Below, in pieces: positions 1 through 11,370 of a stretch of 64,000 nucleotides of DNA (the stretch's first letter is position 1; each line of letters begins with the position of its first letter). The stretch comes from Gigantopelta aegis (taxonomy: Eukaryota > Mollusca > Gastropoda > Neomphalida > Peltospiridae): positions 4,211,358 to 4,275,357 of the forward strand of contig NC_054699.1 in NCBI RefSeq assembly GCF_016097555.1, written 5' to 3'. The notes beneath the pieces were generated by a model, which saw nothing but the letters and a program-made list of their open reading frames with translations, had not been told where the DNA came from and did not search any database. The position numbers were made by a program, and so were the translations under genes.

Positions 1-10
1 AAGTTTTAAA

Positions 11-365
11 CCCATACCTACTCAAATAAAACAATTTAAAAAATATTTCTGTGTAAATAAAAACTTTTCTTTGCAAATTATCATCAAATGTTATAGGGTA
101 AATCTTATTTTATAATACAGGTATGAAGACAACTGATGGAACAGCCAATACAGAGAACATGCGGTTCTGCCTTTAGTCTCAGTGTACTGCATTATCGATT
201 ACTTCGATAGCAATACAACTAAGGCTGTTCTAGCATTTTGTCTTCACCCCTGTATTAAAAATAAGATTAATCTGTATAATTTGATGCCAATTTGCTAAGA
301 AACTTTTTTATTTACACAGAAAATTTTAGTAAAAAAATTTTTTGTTTGAGTTGGTATGCTGTATG
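11..365. repeat. Fold-back (long inverted repeat) element
   Basis: Two arms of roughly 140 bp, about 11-150 and 225-365, are imperfect reverse complements around a centre of about 75 bp. Matching blocks include CTGTGTAAATAAAAA in the left arm against its complement near 307-321, and AATACAGG with GAAGACAA near the inner ends. This is the structure of a fold-back MITE. It lies in intron 2 of the Na+/K+-ATPase beta gene. No clear target duplication can be shown because the left end is close to the window edge. Confidence 0.7.
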
Positions 366-582
366 GATTTAACATTATTTATTATAGATATATGCCAATT
401 AATCGGTTCCCTTTTCACGCAAAAGGACATTTGCTGTTGGTGCAGTTACAGACACGTGTACACTCATTTTTTGACCCCCATAAATCCACCTCCTGCACAC
501 ACACATGGCTGCGTGATAAAACTCGAACCCTGTAACAATCAAGTAAAAAGTCTAATTAAAAACAATAACATTAGGAACATAC

Positions 583-2734
583 CTGGCACTTTCAAAATGC
601 TGTCCACTCCCTGCATTGTCGGGTAGTTCAAGTCGACAATCCAATTGAACACGACCAAAAATACAGCAAACATCCCAAACAAGCCAATGTAGAAAATGAT
701 GTAGTAAATAATTACGAACACTAAAAACAAAAAAAAACAAACAAAAACCATGAGTTGAAAATCCAGAGATAATGAAACCCCTTGGAATCAATGAGTGGGC
801 TGTAAGAGTGATCATGTGACGCTACGTCATGATATAGTTCAGCGAGATTGGAATACTTCTGGCAAAGTCTGCCGAAGCTTAGCTGAAAGTGGGTTTCTTC
901 ATGTAGTGTGTGTATTAGTGATTAATATGTGAATTTGTTTAAATGAAGAGACTAGAAAATTATTGATATAAAGGTATTTGATGTCTCAAACAGAATCGTT
1001 GTATTAGAGCGGGAATCTTTACCTACCGTTTGGTATGCAGCGATTGCACAGAAGTTATATGGATTGGTCTCTGACTGTGACAGTAAGAGAGCTAGACAGA
1101 CATTTCGACAGCTGGTTGCTTGTCCGTCTAGCTCTCTTACTGTCACAGTTCTTGGGTTATGGCACAGGTTGAGATGATGAAAAACCCAATGAGTCCACCA
1201 AAATATACTGATGGAAAGAAATAAGGGAACACATCAAATTGTAGACCAAATTTAATTCACTACTAGCGTAGTAATGTCTGTATTTCATAGCAAGTTGTAA
1301 TGGTTGCACTATACCAATTAATTTCCGGCTGGGTCGAAGTTCGAGGTGCACCGAACTTTTGATAGAGAAGTTAACACCACAAGTCCTGTGATTGGTTATA
1401 AATGTGAGTGTGTTGGTTGTAAAAAAAATTAGTTTCATCTGGGCTAAAAATGTATGCAATTTTATTTGATGTAGTACCACTGTGTCAAGTAGCCTTGTGC
1501 TTGGAACATGTATGGCGTACCTGTAAAAAAAAGTACTAAAATTTTGTGCGAAACTAGGGGTGTTGCAGAAACATCTGGTTATACCGAAAATGAGCCATGA
1601 AAGGTACCATTTTCTGAAGTTAATACTTTGAGGTAGGGGTTGTAGTACTGATATTTATGGGTGACAGTTTGGTTGATATATTGCATATAGTGTTTTTAAA
1701 CACAAATGTTAACATGGTCGCCTATGGGATTTGAATTGGTATAGTCCAACCTAATGTGGGACTGAATGTCTGTAGTGTTCAATGTGCTGCCTGTATGTTC
1801 CCAGTCAACTTCTGACAATATGTATTGATGTTTGATGCAGTCATTATTTCTTGTTGCTATCTGTATGATCCTTTATTTCTTTCCATCAGAGTATTAAAAT
1901 CGTCTGACCCAAACACCTGAGGCGAGCACTCTACCCACTGAGCTAAATCTCACCCCAACATAAATTTAGTCAATTTGTGTTTAGTACAAGACATAACAAT
2001 AAGTTGAGGCAAGAGCTCCACACGTTCCCCCCATCATTTATAATAGTTTAGGGTTAGGGTTAGGCAACTTAGGGTTAGGGATAGAGTTAGGGTTAGGGGC
2101 AAGAGCTTCACCCGTTCCCCCCATCATTTATAATAGTTTAGGGTTAGGGTTAGGCAACTTAGGGTTAGGGATAGAGTTAGGGTTAGGGCCCCATGCCCCA
2201 CTTTTCTATATATACCCCATCAAAAAATCCCTCTTTAGATCGATAACTAATGGGGGGAACGGGCGGTACACTTTCCTAAGTTGAATAACTTTTAACTGAT
2301 AACTCTACTTCAGTACTACTTGTAATTCAATTCACATTTTAATCAGTAAACTATACTACTCAGTCTACTGTGACAAACTGAAAATGATGATTCATAAAAC
2401 AGAAATAGTAATATAAAATACGACATATGTGTATGATATGAACTTGTTCACAAACTGATATAAAATTAAATCTTACTGCAACTTTATAAGAGAATAAAAA
2501 TGTCAAGAATGTTTACACTTAAATATAAAAATCTGACCCACTTTAATTGTCCTACAATATATACTTACTCCACTGCACAGGTGTTCTACCAAACACGGTA
2601 CCATTATGGACATCCAAGCAAAAGGTTTTAATATCTGCCAGTCTGTCGTCCATAGATGGCTTGTAAATGGTTTGATCGAGCGCCGTGCTCGATTGCGCCC
2701 ATTCTGAGCTGACACCTGAAATTCTGGACGCCAT
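583..2734 (-). CDS. ATP1B: Na+/K+-ATPase beta subunit (nervana-like), first two coding exons; gene continues past the left edge
   Basis: The beta subunit is a single-pass type II membrane glycoprotein that assembles with and stabilises the catalytic alpha subunit of the sodium pump. Exon 1 (2569-2734) starts at an ATG in context AAAATGG and encodes 55 residues ending GTVFGRTPVQW, the cytosolic FxGRTxxxW motif of the family just before the membrane. It ends at donor A|GTAAGT. Exon 2 (583-720) follows an acceptor TTTTTAG in matching phase 1. It encodes the transmembrane helix (FVIIYYIIFYIGLFG...) and the start of the ectodomain with DLNYPTMQG, then donor CAG|GTATGT. Spliced, 101 codons stay open. 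The ectodomain with its disulfides and glycosylation sites must lie left of the window. The 1.85-kb intron holds a 23-bp hairpin and a telomere-like duplication. Identity rests on the FGRTxxxW motif, the helix and the phase fit. A diverged non-pump beta-like protein is the only real alternative. Confidence 0.85.
1075..1148. repeat. Perfect 23-bp inverted repeat (hairpin)
   Basis: Arms 1075-1097 and 1126-1148 are exact reverse complements (CTGTGACAGTAAGAGAG... with the matching ...CTCTCTTACTGTCACAG) around a 28-nt loop. The length suggests a small fold-back element or a transcribed hairpin inside the ATP1B intron. No known small RNA was recognised. Confidence 0.75.
1310..1400 (+). repeat. Fragment of a dispersed repeat shared with 28962-29045
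   Basis: GGCTGGGTCGAAGTTCGAGG followed by a TTTGATAGAG block and ACAAGTCCTGTGATTGGT recurs with a few changes at 28962-29045, directly after the 78-bp minisatellite. Its GCTGGGTC segment also matches part of the minisatellite unit. The family was not recognised. Confidence 0.5.
2011..2190 (+). repeat. Two 90-bp tandem copies rich in TTAGGG (interstitial telomere-like)
   Basis: Units 2011-2100 and 2101-2190 are nearly identical. Each starts AAGAGCT and carries several TTAGGG or near-TTAGGG words (TTAGGGTTAGGGTTAGGC, AACTTAGGGTTAGGGATAG). TTAGGG is the usual molluscan telomere repeat, so this is an interstitial telomere-like block inside the ATP1B intron. Confidence 0.75.
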
Positions 2735-2931
2735 TTTAGTTTACCGTTCAAAAGCTTCCGCTGACTCAGGTGAGAAACTCGCAGGTAAATAGACTGGTAT
2801 TTGTTTTTATAACAAGAAACCAGTCAACGCAGGTAAAAGATTCCAGTTTTTTTTTATTATAGAGTCAAATAATTTAATGACAAATAACCAAATATAAATA
2901 AACAAATACACAAAAAAATATATATATAAAA

Positions 2932-3090
2932 AAGTAAAGTAAAGTAAAGTAAAGTAAAGTAAAGTAAAGTAAAGTAAAGTAAAGTAAAGTAAAGTAAAGT
3001 AAAGTAAAGTAAAAAAAAAAAAAAAAAAAAAAATGAATGAATAAAATAAATAAATAATTAAATAAATAAATAAATAAATAAATTAATTAA
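2932..3090. repeat. Simple repeats: (AAAGT)n, poly-A and (AAAT)n
   Basis: About 16 units of AAAGT (2932-3011) are followed by an A tract (3012-3032) and AAAT-type repeats to about 3090, upstream of ATP1B exon 1. Confidence 0.9.
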
Positions 3091-3099
3091 TATTTACAT

Positions 3100-4020
3100 A
3101 TAACGTGGTTATATTTATGACATTTATTAGGTTTTTTGTATCCATTACAGCTGTTTCATTTATATATTTTAACGTGTTTAATTAAAGGTTAAAGTACGAT
3201 GTCCTGGGCACACATCTATAGGGCCTCGTAATCGTACTCGAGGGTAACACTAGACCCGGACCCGAGTACCCGACACTTAGACTGTATGATAATGAGACTA
3301 AGTAAGGAATAAAGTGAAATAGCATTATGCATCTTAATTCCAGCGCTGAGCATGAATCATTGAATGTGAGCTGATCTGAATTTGTTTTACGTGCGCATAT
3401 ACCACAGAGGTTTCGCACACACCTGTAACGGGCTTAACCTCTGGTGGGGGTGGAGGTGACGGCTTTTCGCTTCGCAGCACCAACATACATGGGGGTCTAG
3501 TCGGGTCAATATACGGTTTGACCCCAAACAAATTTATACAAAAGGTTTTTTGGTTTTAATGTTATCCATGGCTCATCAGTTATTGCAGAAAAAAAGTCTC
3601 CCAAAATCTGATCCCGGGAACATGGTTAATTTACATAATTTGAAGATGGCGACCCCCTCAAATTTCAATGTACTACAAACTTTTTACTGGTTCAGTTTAG
3701 ACCCTATAAATGTATTACCAACAGATAGAAACATGATACCAAACAAACAAAAAAAACCCAAAAGTCTATCGAAATTGTTTTGTGACGTCATAGTTACGTC
3801 AAATTGACATCACATGACATCATAGGTGAGATTTGTTGCAAATAATGCCCTAAAACATAAAACAGACCACTATTTGAGATATTTCTGAGCATGAACTATG
3901 TTATATACACTAGTTTACAATATCCTGAATGATGCAATAACGTCAAGTTGACGTAATAGGTTTGTGCACAGTTGGTAATCACTGTAGACAAAATTAAAAA
4001 TTAAATTTTGCCACATACCA
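3100..4020. other. No gene recognised
   Basis: This spacer holds only short frames without recognisable motifs. The stretch around 3420-3530 (proline-coding, ending near GGGTCTAGTCGGGTCAATAT) has the look of a dispersed repeat, but no boundaries could be set. Confidence 0.4.
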
Positions 4021-4023
4021 ATG

Positions 4024-7000
4024 TTAAATTTCACCATCGTCACTATCATCATTATCCTGATCCATTGAGATGTGATTGTAAAGGTTTTCACTTGATTCTA
4101 GTTGGCATGGTCCACAGGCACTTGTACATGATAACCCACACCCCCTACAAGTACAGCGTTACGTAGTGCAGCCTGTAGTGCAGTTGCAGTGCACAACCTT
4201 CAGCAGATTGTCCGGTGCAGCTTCTTTGTACACACGATTGGCTTGAATTGGTTGTTCTCACATTTCCATCCCCAGTCATTTGCACCAAGTACAATCTCTT
4301 TTCCTAGCCATGTCATAATTTGGAAATAAACACGCAAGGAATGGAATTTCGTGGCAGATGCAGTTGGCGGAAGACGTTCAGGAGTCACAAAGGATGTTGC
4401 AGAAACTACTTTCTTTTTCAATACAGAATTCCGCAAAGATGAAAAAGACTCTGAATCTGACAGTTTTCCTCCAAAGATCAGAGCCATGGCTTGATTCCCA
4501 CACTTTTGTATAGTGTCACATATTTGACCAGGTGTTATGAAATCAAGTGCGCAAGACTAAATGTTTATCACCTTTAACAAATTTTTCAAAGAATGTCTTC
4601 TTTCCAACCCCAAAAATGCGGGATGTGGTATCACACCCAGTAAATGCATGTATGAAAAGCAGCTGAGGACACAATTTATCACCGAACAGGTGTTTTAGAA
4701 AATTTATGTTATAAACTCGAAGTTGGTTTCTTGATTTGTTGTCAGAACGAAAGTATAGAGTCTTCCTATCAGGAGCCATGTGGTACAATAGGAGAATCAA
4801 TAGGTCCGTGTCTTCCCCAATAAGAGTTGTGGTTTGGTATTGTTGTCAGAATGAAAGTATAGAGTCTTCCTATCAGGAGCCATGTGGTACAATAGGAGAA
4901 TCAATAGGTCCGTGTCTTCCCCAGTAAGTGTTGTGGTTTGGTATTGTTGTCAGAACGAAAGTATAGAGTCTTCCTATCAGGAGCCATGTGGTACAATAGG
5001 AGAATCAACAGGTCCGTGTCTTCCCCAGTAAGTGTTGTGGTTTGGTATTGTTGTCAGAACGAAAGTATAGAGTCTTCCTATCAGGAGCCATGTGGTACAA
5101 TAGGAGAATCAACAGGTCCGTGTCTTCCCCAATAAGAGTTGTGGTTTGGTATTGTTGTCAGAATGAAAGTATAGAGTCTTCCTATCAGGAGCCATGTGGT
5201 ACAATAGGAGAATCAACAGGTCCGTGTCTTCCCCAATAAGTGTTGTGGTTTGGTATTGTTGTCAGAACGAAAGTATAGAGTCTTCCTATCAGGAGCCATG
5301 TGGTACAATAGGAGAATCAACAGGTCCGTGTCTTCCCCAGTAAGTGTTGTGGTTTGGTATTGTTGTCAGAATGAAAGTATAGAGTCTTCCTATCAGGAGC
5401 CATGTGGTACAATAGGAGAATCAACAGGTCCGTGTCTTCCCCAATAAGTGTTGTGGTTTGGTATTGTGAAGCGGCAGTAGCAGCTTTGACTATCTGACAG
5501 TCAGCATCTCGTTCAGTGTTTATAACATTGCACCCCTTCTCCCTTAACTTCTCACTAATTAGATTGATTAGCTTTTGCTTGTTATGTCCATTTGACAAGA
5601 ATTCTTCTTATTTCCCACTAAACACTGTTTCAGGTGTGACGCTCACTTTTGAGTGATGTTTCTCCTGTCGTCTCGCATGTGTGTTGTCCTTTATTGATGG
5701 TGTTTCAAGATAGCCATCGAATACGACAGTTTCCTTGCCATAATTTCGTACAGTGAAGTCCACATAGGCATCTGCTATTACACCATATGTGCTGCCTTTT
5801 GTCCACTGAACACGGTGAATCAGTGAACCACCATCCAGCACATAATTCTCAGTTGTTGGTACTTTGTTGGTGACAGCCTCATCTGACAGGCTACAGGCAT
5901 GGTCATCTATTGCTTTGGCAAGCTGTGCTTTATCAGGTTTCCTGAATATGTTGCTTGCCTCAAAAAGCGCTGGCGGAAATGGACTTAGCTCATACTCAAG
6001 AACCTCATCTATGGAAATGTGTCCTCCCCTGGATATGACCAATAGCCTCTGGAAAAGTAATGCAGGATCGATAGTTCTCTCAGTGGTAACTTGGACAGCA
6101 GATGCGTCCCCTAGTGTCCTTACTTTGTATTTTCCTTTACATTTGTAAGTAAAAACTGGCTGCCCCATCATTTTCTCAATGATCTGCTTTCCTACTGCTA
6201 CATAACCATCAACGTTAACATGCTGAGCAACAACTCCAGTTACTATATTTCCCAAGGTAGGATCTGTAGAGAATGGGTTATGCAATTCAAGTTTTTCTCT
6301 GATTTTGGTCAGGTCCACTTGATCCCTTTTCAGCCTAGCTTCAGTCCCTTCCTTGTGCTGTTCAGTTGTTGTAAATGCACGTTTATTGAAATCCTGCATG
6401 GCAATGTTGTATTCAGAGCAGACTGGAGATGACATTGTCCACAGGGTATGTTGCTCCTCGGTCACCCCACTGCCTCATGTAAGACCTCCAGCACACTTCA
6501 AAGATCTCATTAATGTCTGTTCTGTGACAAGGTCACAACCAAGACCAGCCCAGAATTTGTCTGCCCGGCGAATTACGTGGTACCCCTCTTGAAATTTCCT
6601 GAATACATTTGGATCCTTGACTCAAGCTCCTTAATGTTTTGTAGGTAAAGATACACTGACTTTAGATAGTTGAAGTGGCCAGCAGCAGCAACAGAGGCAG
6701 GCATTCACCAACTGCACCAAGATGTTTCTCCCAGGAGCCCATTCGATCTGCCATGACAAGCATTCTAGCCAGTTTTACCATGTTCATGTAAGAAACCCAT
6801 AGTTTACTTGTCCTGGATCGCTCAGACAACTCGAGTTTCTCTTTTCAATGGCTTGTTTAAGTTCATTGTAAGTGTCAGATCCATCGATAGTACATGTATC
6901 TAATCTGCCATCCCCTGCCAACAATGAGTTAAATATCTCTTCACAGGATTTAACACAATTAGCAAAACTCGGGTCACCATCCATCACTTCATTGATCAAC

Positions 7001-7447
7001 ATGCCATTCAGGCATTTTTCAACCAAAAGATGTCCTCGGAATGCCATTTGCTGAAATCTTGTGTCTGTCTGCAAGATTACAAATGTAGGTCAGGGTAGGG
7101 AGGATGCATGTTGGGTCACTGGGATACATATCGATCATTGGTAGAAAAGTGATGGTCGATTTCCTGGGCTACTCACATTTACTATGCACAATGTGCATCA
7201 TTCCCTGCCAGTTGGGAGTTTCCTGGTGAAAGACGAATGAAAGCTCCTACAGAATGTCAACTGGTGGTGAGGAGCAGTAAAATTCAGGGAGTATCTCAAA
7301 CGTAACATGGCGGCGGGCATACGTGGAAAAATTATAGTCAATAATGTCAACTCGTGACATTTCATTTAAGTTCAAAGCAGAAACTTTCTTCCTTGGAACT
7401 ACACAGTTTATCTGTTTTCCTGGTGTTACTGCTACTATCATGCCCAT
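4024..7447 (-). pseudogene. Decayed copy of a multi-copy PIN/FEN1-like protein with a Cys-rich C-terminus; function unknown
   Basis: Pieces in N-to-C order on the minus strand resemble a family I know as uncharacterised multi-copy proteins in cnidarian, mollusc and arthropod genomes. An N-terminal block lies at 7247-7447 (VPRKKVSALNL). It is followed by a block at 6784-7074 that continues toward a WVSYMNMV-type segment, and by the longest open part at 5608-6465 (TEEQHTLWTMSSPVCSEYN). A PIN-like acidic motif (DADCQIVKAA, IGEDTDLLILLLYH) is at 5317-5598, HAFTGCDTTS is near 4670, TPERLPPTASA is at 4200-4487, and a CxC-rich tail (CRGCGLSC, CGPC) ends at 4024. Several stops and frame changes, plus a 104-bp tandem expansion inside the PIN-like part, show it is not functional as one protein. 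A 60-bp piece near 7450-7510 duplicates 6101-6155. It may be host-derived or carried by an unknown transposon. Confidence 0.7.
4736..5466. repeat. 104-bp tandem array, about seven copies
   Basis: The unit runs from GTTGTCAGAACGAAAGTATA to the end of CCGTGTCTTCCCCAATAAGT and recurs every 104 bp. Copies differ at a few sites (AACG/AATG, AATAAG/AGTAAG, CAACAG/CAATAG). The unit comes from the PIN-like coding sequence around YHMAPDRKTLYF. Because 104 is not a multiple of three, each copy shifts the frame, so the 65-residue plus-strand frames here are artefacts of the repeat. Confidence 0.95.
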
Positions 7448-7539
7448 ACATAATGCGTCCCCTAGTGTCCTTGCTTTGTATTTTCCTTTACATTTGTAAG
7501 TAAAAGTAGGTGACGTATCTGTATATCCTTGTCTTGATG

Positions 7540-8050
7540 ATTTTTAAGACCCTTTCTGCCACTGTTGCCTTGGTTTCATTGTTTGTCAAAATATGTTGAA
7601 TTTTCCATTGTTTGTTAGGAGTCTTTGAACTTCTTTAGCTCTGAACTCTAGGCCTCTTTCAGTGCGAATTCGTTTGGGTTGTCTTATCTTTTAAAGGTCT
7701 CAACCACAATTATTTGAAGAAAAAAACCCAAACCCATCGACACCATCATAAAGGTGTAACCTGTTATATTTGTCAAATTTCACCATGTTTATGAGGTCAG
7801 CTGACCACTGACCATCAATTCCAGTAACCATAATCTTGGTTCTGATAAACTTTCTTCTGATTGGGCATTGTAAACTATAAGCTTCTTGTTTTTGCAGCCG
7901 TTTTCTGATTTTGTATTTGTTGACAACGTATTTCCCCGCTTTCCTGACATATCTATACAGTTTATGAGGTCCTGACAAAACTTACTGGAGAGGCTGTGTC
8001 GAAGTATATTTCCTTCAGATAATCTTCACACGCAGGCATGATCCGTATGC
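7540..8050 (-). pseudogene. Polinton integrase fragment
   Basis: The frame at 7700-7978 carries GIDGQWSADLINMVKFDKYN, matching the start of the rve integrase core as seen in Polinton-type integrases, preceded by the usual basic KLYRYVRKAGKY region. Nearby sequence resembles further integrase core. Only a broken fragment remains. Confidence 0.7.
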
Positions 8051-9007
8051 ACCAAACGTCAAACTAATTATGAGTCACTATATTTATAAACTACACTTAT
8101 ATACACTTTAGTCTTGCTCTTCATTTGTTTCCTTATCTAATGTTTCTTCATCTTCTGATTCCTCTTCCTCATCAGGTATTTCGATTTTGGAAATAGCCTT
8201 CTTTGCAATCTAATTAAAATTAGCTCCACTATTACATGTGGATCTAACAGCAGCCCGTTTGAGCTCATGTCCAGTTGACCTTTCATTCGACCAATCTAAA
8301 CCTTACTTGCAAAATCATGCCAGTGATTTGAAAAGAATTTGAAAACATTCGGGATTATGCCGAGGGTATACGAAATAATTCGGGTGAATTATGAAGTATG
8401 CCGGAAACTAATTTCAATATAAATTTTATATAAAATTCGTTTCAAGACGAAAAACCCCAAACCGTGATGGTATAGCCATAAAATCTATTTATACTAGTAT
8501 ACAATCCAAAGTTTAATACTGCACTTTCCCCCGTTTTTTTAATGTTGAAACAGACCAACAAGTTCGCCTATTCCATAAATAGTCTTGCCCAATATTTTTA
8601 GAATTTGTATGCTCCCATGCTATAAAAGGCGAAGTATAACTGGTCGATATTTAAATTGTTATTTATAGATGAAATGTCACCTGGACATGGGAGTCAACGC
8701 AATGCTGTTAGATCTACTGGCTAGACCCAGTAGAGCTAATTTTAATCAGATTGCCTTCTTTGCAACATACTCCAAGAGTGGTTTAATTTTTCTCTTTGAG
8801 TGTGATAAACACGTGTACTTGTTAATGAGATTCATCTTCGGGATTGGATTCACCAGAGATGATTCAGAGAAGCAATGAGTAAATAGTAGTATAATTACCA
8901 GTCTATTCACATAGGACTGCTCCCATAATGTGGTCATTTTTCTATCCACCCATTGCTCAGACTTTCTCCGATCCGAATACTTTTATTTCTTTTCACACAT
9001 TTCCTCT

Positions 9008-9181
9008 CAGGGGCGTAGGCTGGGGGTGGGGTGGGGGGGGGGGGGGGGGGGGTCGGGGGTTCGGACGACCCCCCCCCCCCCCGCTGAAGCAAATGGTCTG
9101 CTTTTAGTACTAAAACATAAAGGTTTATAAATATGGAGTTATATTCGAACCCCCCATGGTCCAGATCACGCTACGCCCCTG
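9008..9181. mobile_element. MITE, 174 bp, TIR CAGGGGCGTAG
   Basis: The ends CAGGGGCGTAGGC and GCTACGCCCCTG are inverted, and CCTCT is repeated at 9003-9007 and 9182-9186 as a likely target duplication. The body holds G and C homopolymers and the word GCTGAAGCAAATGG, which recurs at the window's right end (63940-64000). It sits inside the Polinton fossil. Confidence 0.75.
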
Positions 9182-9560
9182 CCTCTTCATCATTGCTGTA
9201 AGTGAGCTGCCACATATATTCCAATCCAGTTGTTTCCCAATCATCACCAGTGTCATTGTGACTTTCTTCTTCATATTTAACTCTTTTTGCTGAACGTTCC
9301 CCAGCATTTTCAAGACACCATCTTTTGACGTATCTCTGTAGATCGTATACGTCTTGAAACATCACTCCACAATCGTCACAGGAATTCGTTTCGGAGAGCT
9401 CTTCTTCACACGCTTGCTCACTTTGAAGGACTGGATATGGATGAAACATAACTCGACTGTTCTCTCCTTTTATAGAATTTGTTACCTCTTCTCCATTGTC
9501 AGGGATTTCACATCTTTGGTCCAGAGCATTGCGCCGTAATCGTTCTGCAGCAGGAGTCAA
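9171..9560 (-). pseudogene. Zinc-finger-like frame in the Polinton fossil
   Basis: The 129-residue frame holds a CDDCGVMFQDVYDLQRYVK motif resembling one C2H2-type finger half, in an acidic context. A related motif (CLECGTMFSRKYDMQRY) is at 10211-10588. Pairs of such small frames near the ATPase fit a Polinton/adintovirus-like setting; their role is unknown. A MITE abuts its C-terminal end. Confidence 0.45.
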
Positions 9561-9631
9561 AGGTTTGAGATCAATGAAGAGGTGACCATATGTTTTGTTT
9601 TACTGCATCTTTGTACCGATGCATACACTTT

Positions 9632-9880
9632 TCAGTATTCCCTGGATACATCTGTCTGGCCAACGTTAGGACTTGTTGCTTGTCGATGGGGTTGTCGAAC
9701 AACACTAGGTAATGGCAGTTTCTCCTCTGATTTGGGTCTTGCAGTCACCGAGAGGTTTCTGTGGGGACTTCCTTCCGTCAACAGGTCAATGATGCGAGGG
9801 TCTTTTCCAGCTGTTGACATCAGGTCGTCCAATACGATGAGATATCTGATTCTGGGATCCAAATAATGTTTTTTTTTCAT
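9632..9880 (-). pseudogene. Polinton A32-like packaging ATPase fragment
   Basis: The frame contains IRYLIVLDDLMSTAGKDPRI, the Walker-B-like LDDLM segment, then DLLTEGSPHRNLSV, both typical of FtsK/HerA-type packaging ATPases of Polintons. The Walker A part is not present in this piece. Confidence 0.7.
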
Positions 9881-9890
9881 ATCCTCAGGT

Positions 9891-10260
9891 CACCTTCATA
9901 AATCAAGGCTAATATTCGTTCCTCGTATTCAGCCTTGATACATGTCGTCAAGAAATCGTGCCACAAAATGCTTAAATTTCATTGGATGCGATGAGATCTG
10001 ATTGCAACGAATCACAACGCTCCTTATAGATTCCCTTGTTATGTAAACTCCATGTTGGCAGGCGAACACTGATATTGCTTTCAAGACTGTCACATGTTAC
10101 CGATACTGTGATTGGTCAGCGATGTCATCGTGTAAGGGACATAATCGGTTACAAATTTTCTTCCAACAGAGGGCGCTAGTAGTGGATATCAGTAATCTTG
10201 ACTACATGTATCAAGGCTGAATACGAGGAACGAATATTAGCCTTGATTTATGAAGATGAT
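9891..10260. mobile_element. MITE, 370 bp, with about 58-bp TIRs and an 8-bp target duplication
   Basis: Arms 9894-9951 and 10197-10255 are reverse complements (CTTCATAAATCAAGGCTAAT and its complement) with few mismatches. The flanks 9883-9890 and 10261-10268 both read CCTCAGGT. An 8-bp duplication fits a hAT-like non-autonomous element. The insertion lies next to the ATPase part of the Polinton fossil. Confidence 0.88.
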
Positions 10261-10588
10261 CCTCAGGTATGCCTTGGACGAACTGAACTTTAGCAGTCAC
10301 CTTGATAACATATAGAGGCTGCCAACGTTTATAAAGCCATGCGATGCGTTGAGGAAGTGGGTTTATTTTGCCATCTGTCAACAGTTTGTATACCAAGAAC
10401 ATTTTCCACATGAGATCGGCCTGGACACTATCATGGTGAATGGACGTAGTAACTGACGGGCGTCGACCTTGCGTTGACGGGTGTCGTTTTGGTATTTGAG
10501 GTACCTCATGTTTATTCCGAAAATATCTCTGCATATCATATTTCCTGGAGAACATAGTACCACACTCAAGACAGGAGCTCTTCCCCAT
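10211..10588 (-). pseudogene. Zinc-finger-like frame in the Polinton fossil
   Basis: The frame starts MGKSSCLECGTMFSRKYDMQ, with a C-x2-C and a following H as in a C2H2-type finger. The rest has no recognised domain. The reading runs into the right arm of the MITE at 9891-10260, so its end is not native. Confidence 0.4.
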
Positions 10589-10839
10589 GATGTTGATGGC
10601 TTGACGGACAACTCACTGACTGCTTGTTGGTGTGTTCACCCTCTATTTATAGTTTTCTTTACTGTGAAGGATTCTGGGGAATTTTCCAGTGACCATAGCT
10701 GAGACTGGTTACACGATCTTCAAGCACATACCTCTTGTCATCGAAGGGGAGAGTCCCAGTTTGTTGAGTTGGATATTATAGAGCTTGTGTTGATAGCTTC
10801 GGATCTGCGTCATGCAACACATAATGGGTCTCCTTAACT

Positions 10840-11370
10840 CAGAGACACTGATTGAGTGTCGGAGTCTCGTGTGATTTATAATGACACTTTTCTTTATTCC
10901 TTTGGCTGTTTTTTTTCTTCATCACTCGACCTTTCTCTTGGTAGTCAAGAGAATACATTTTTGATTTGAGACCAACGAATTCCTGAATAGGAATGCCATG
11001 CATTTCATCTTTCATTTTACCTAAGACCTTCTTATTTGTGGTACTGTAGAGTGGATGACCAGGATCTAGTCAGAGGTGTCAAACAGGTGACGTTCTTCCA
11101 TCACATCTTGGTAGATGTCTTTTGTTTGGATGCCGTAACACAACGAGTCTGTGTAAAGAGTAATTGGGCTTTTGATCCATATTTTACTTTGATGTAATTG
11201 TAATGGAAGTCATGCACTGGTCTATTCAGATATAGCCGGTATTTAACAGGTGGACAGCCACTAGATATTCGCTATTAGTGTGCATGCTCTCGTCTTCTTG
11301 TTGATGAGCTTGAGATCCACTCTCTTCCTTAATAGTTTTCCATGGTTTTCCCAAAGACGAATTGCTCATC
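10840..11370 (-). pseudogene. Polinton family-B DNA polymerase fragment
   Basis: Short conserved blocks can be read on the minus strand. They are a TMEN / RVDLKLINKKTRA block near 11300, a TDSLCYGIQTKDIY block (the catalytic D-T-D-S-type site of protein-primed PolB) near 11130, and FVGLKSKMYSL with KTAKGIKKS near 10900-10990. Together they are typical of the Polinton polymerase C-terminal half. It is broken. Confidence 0.7.
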
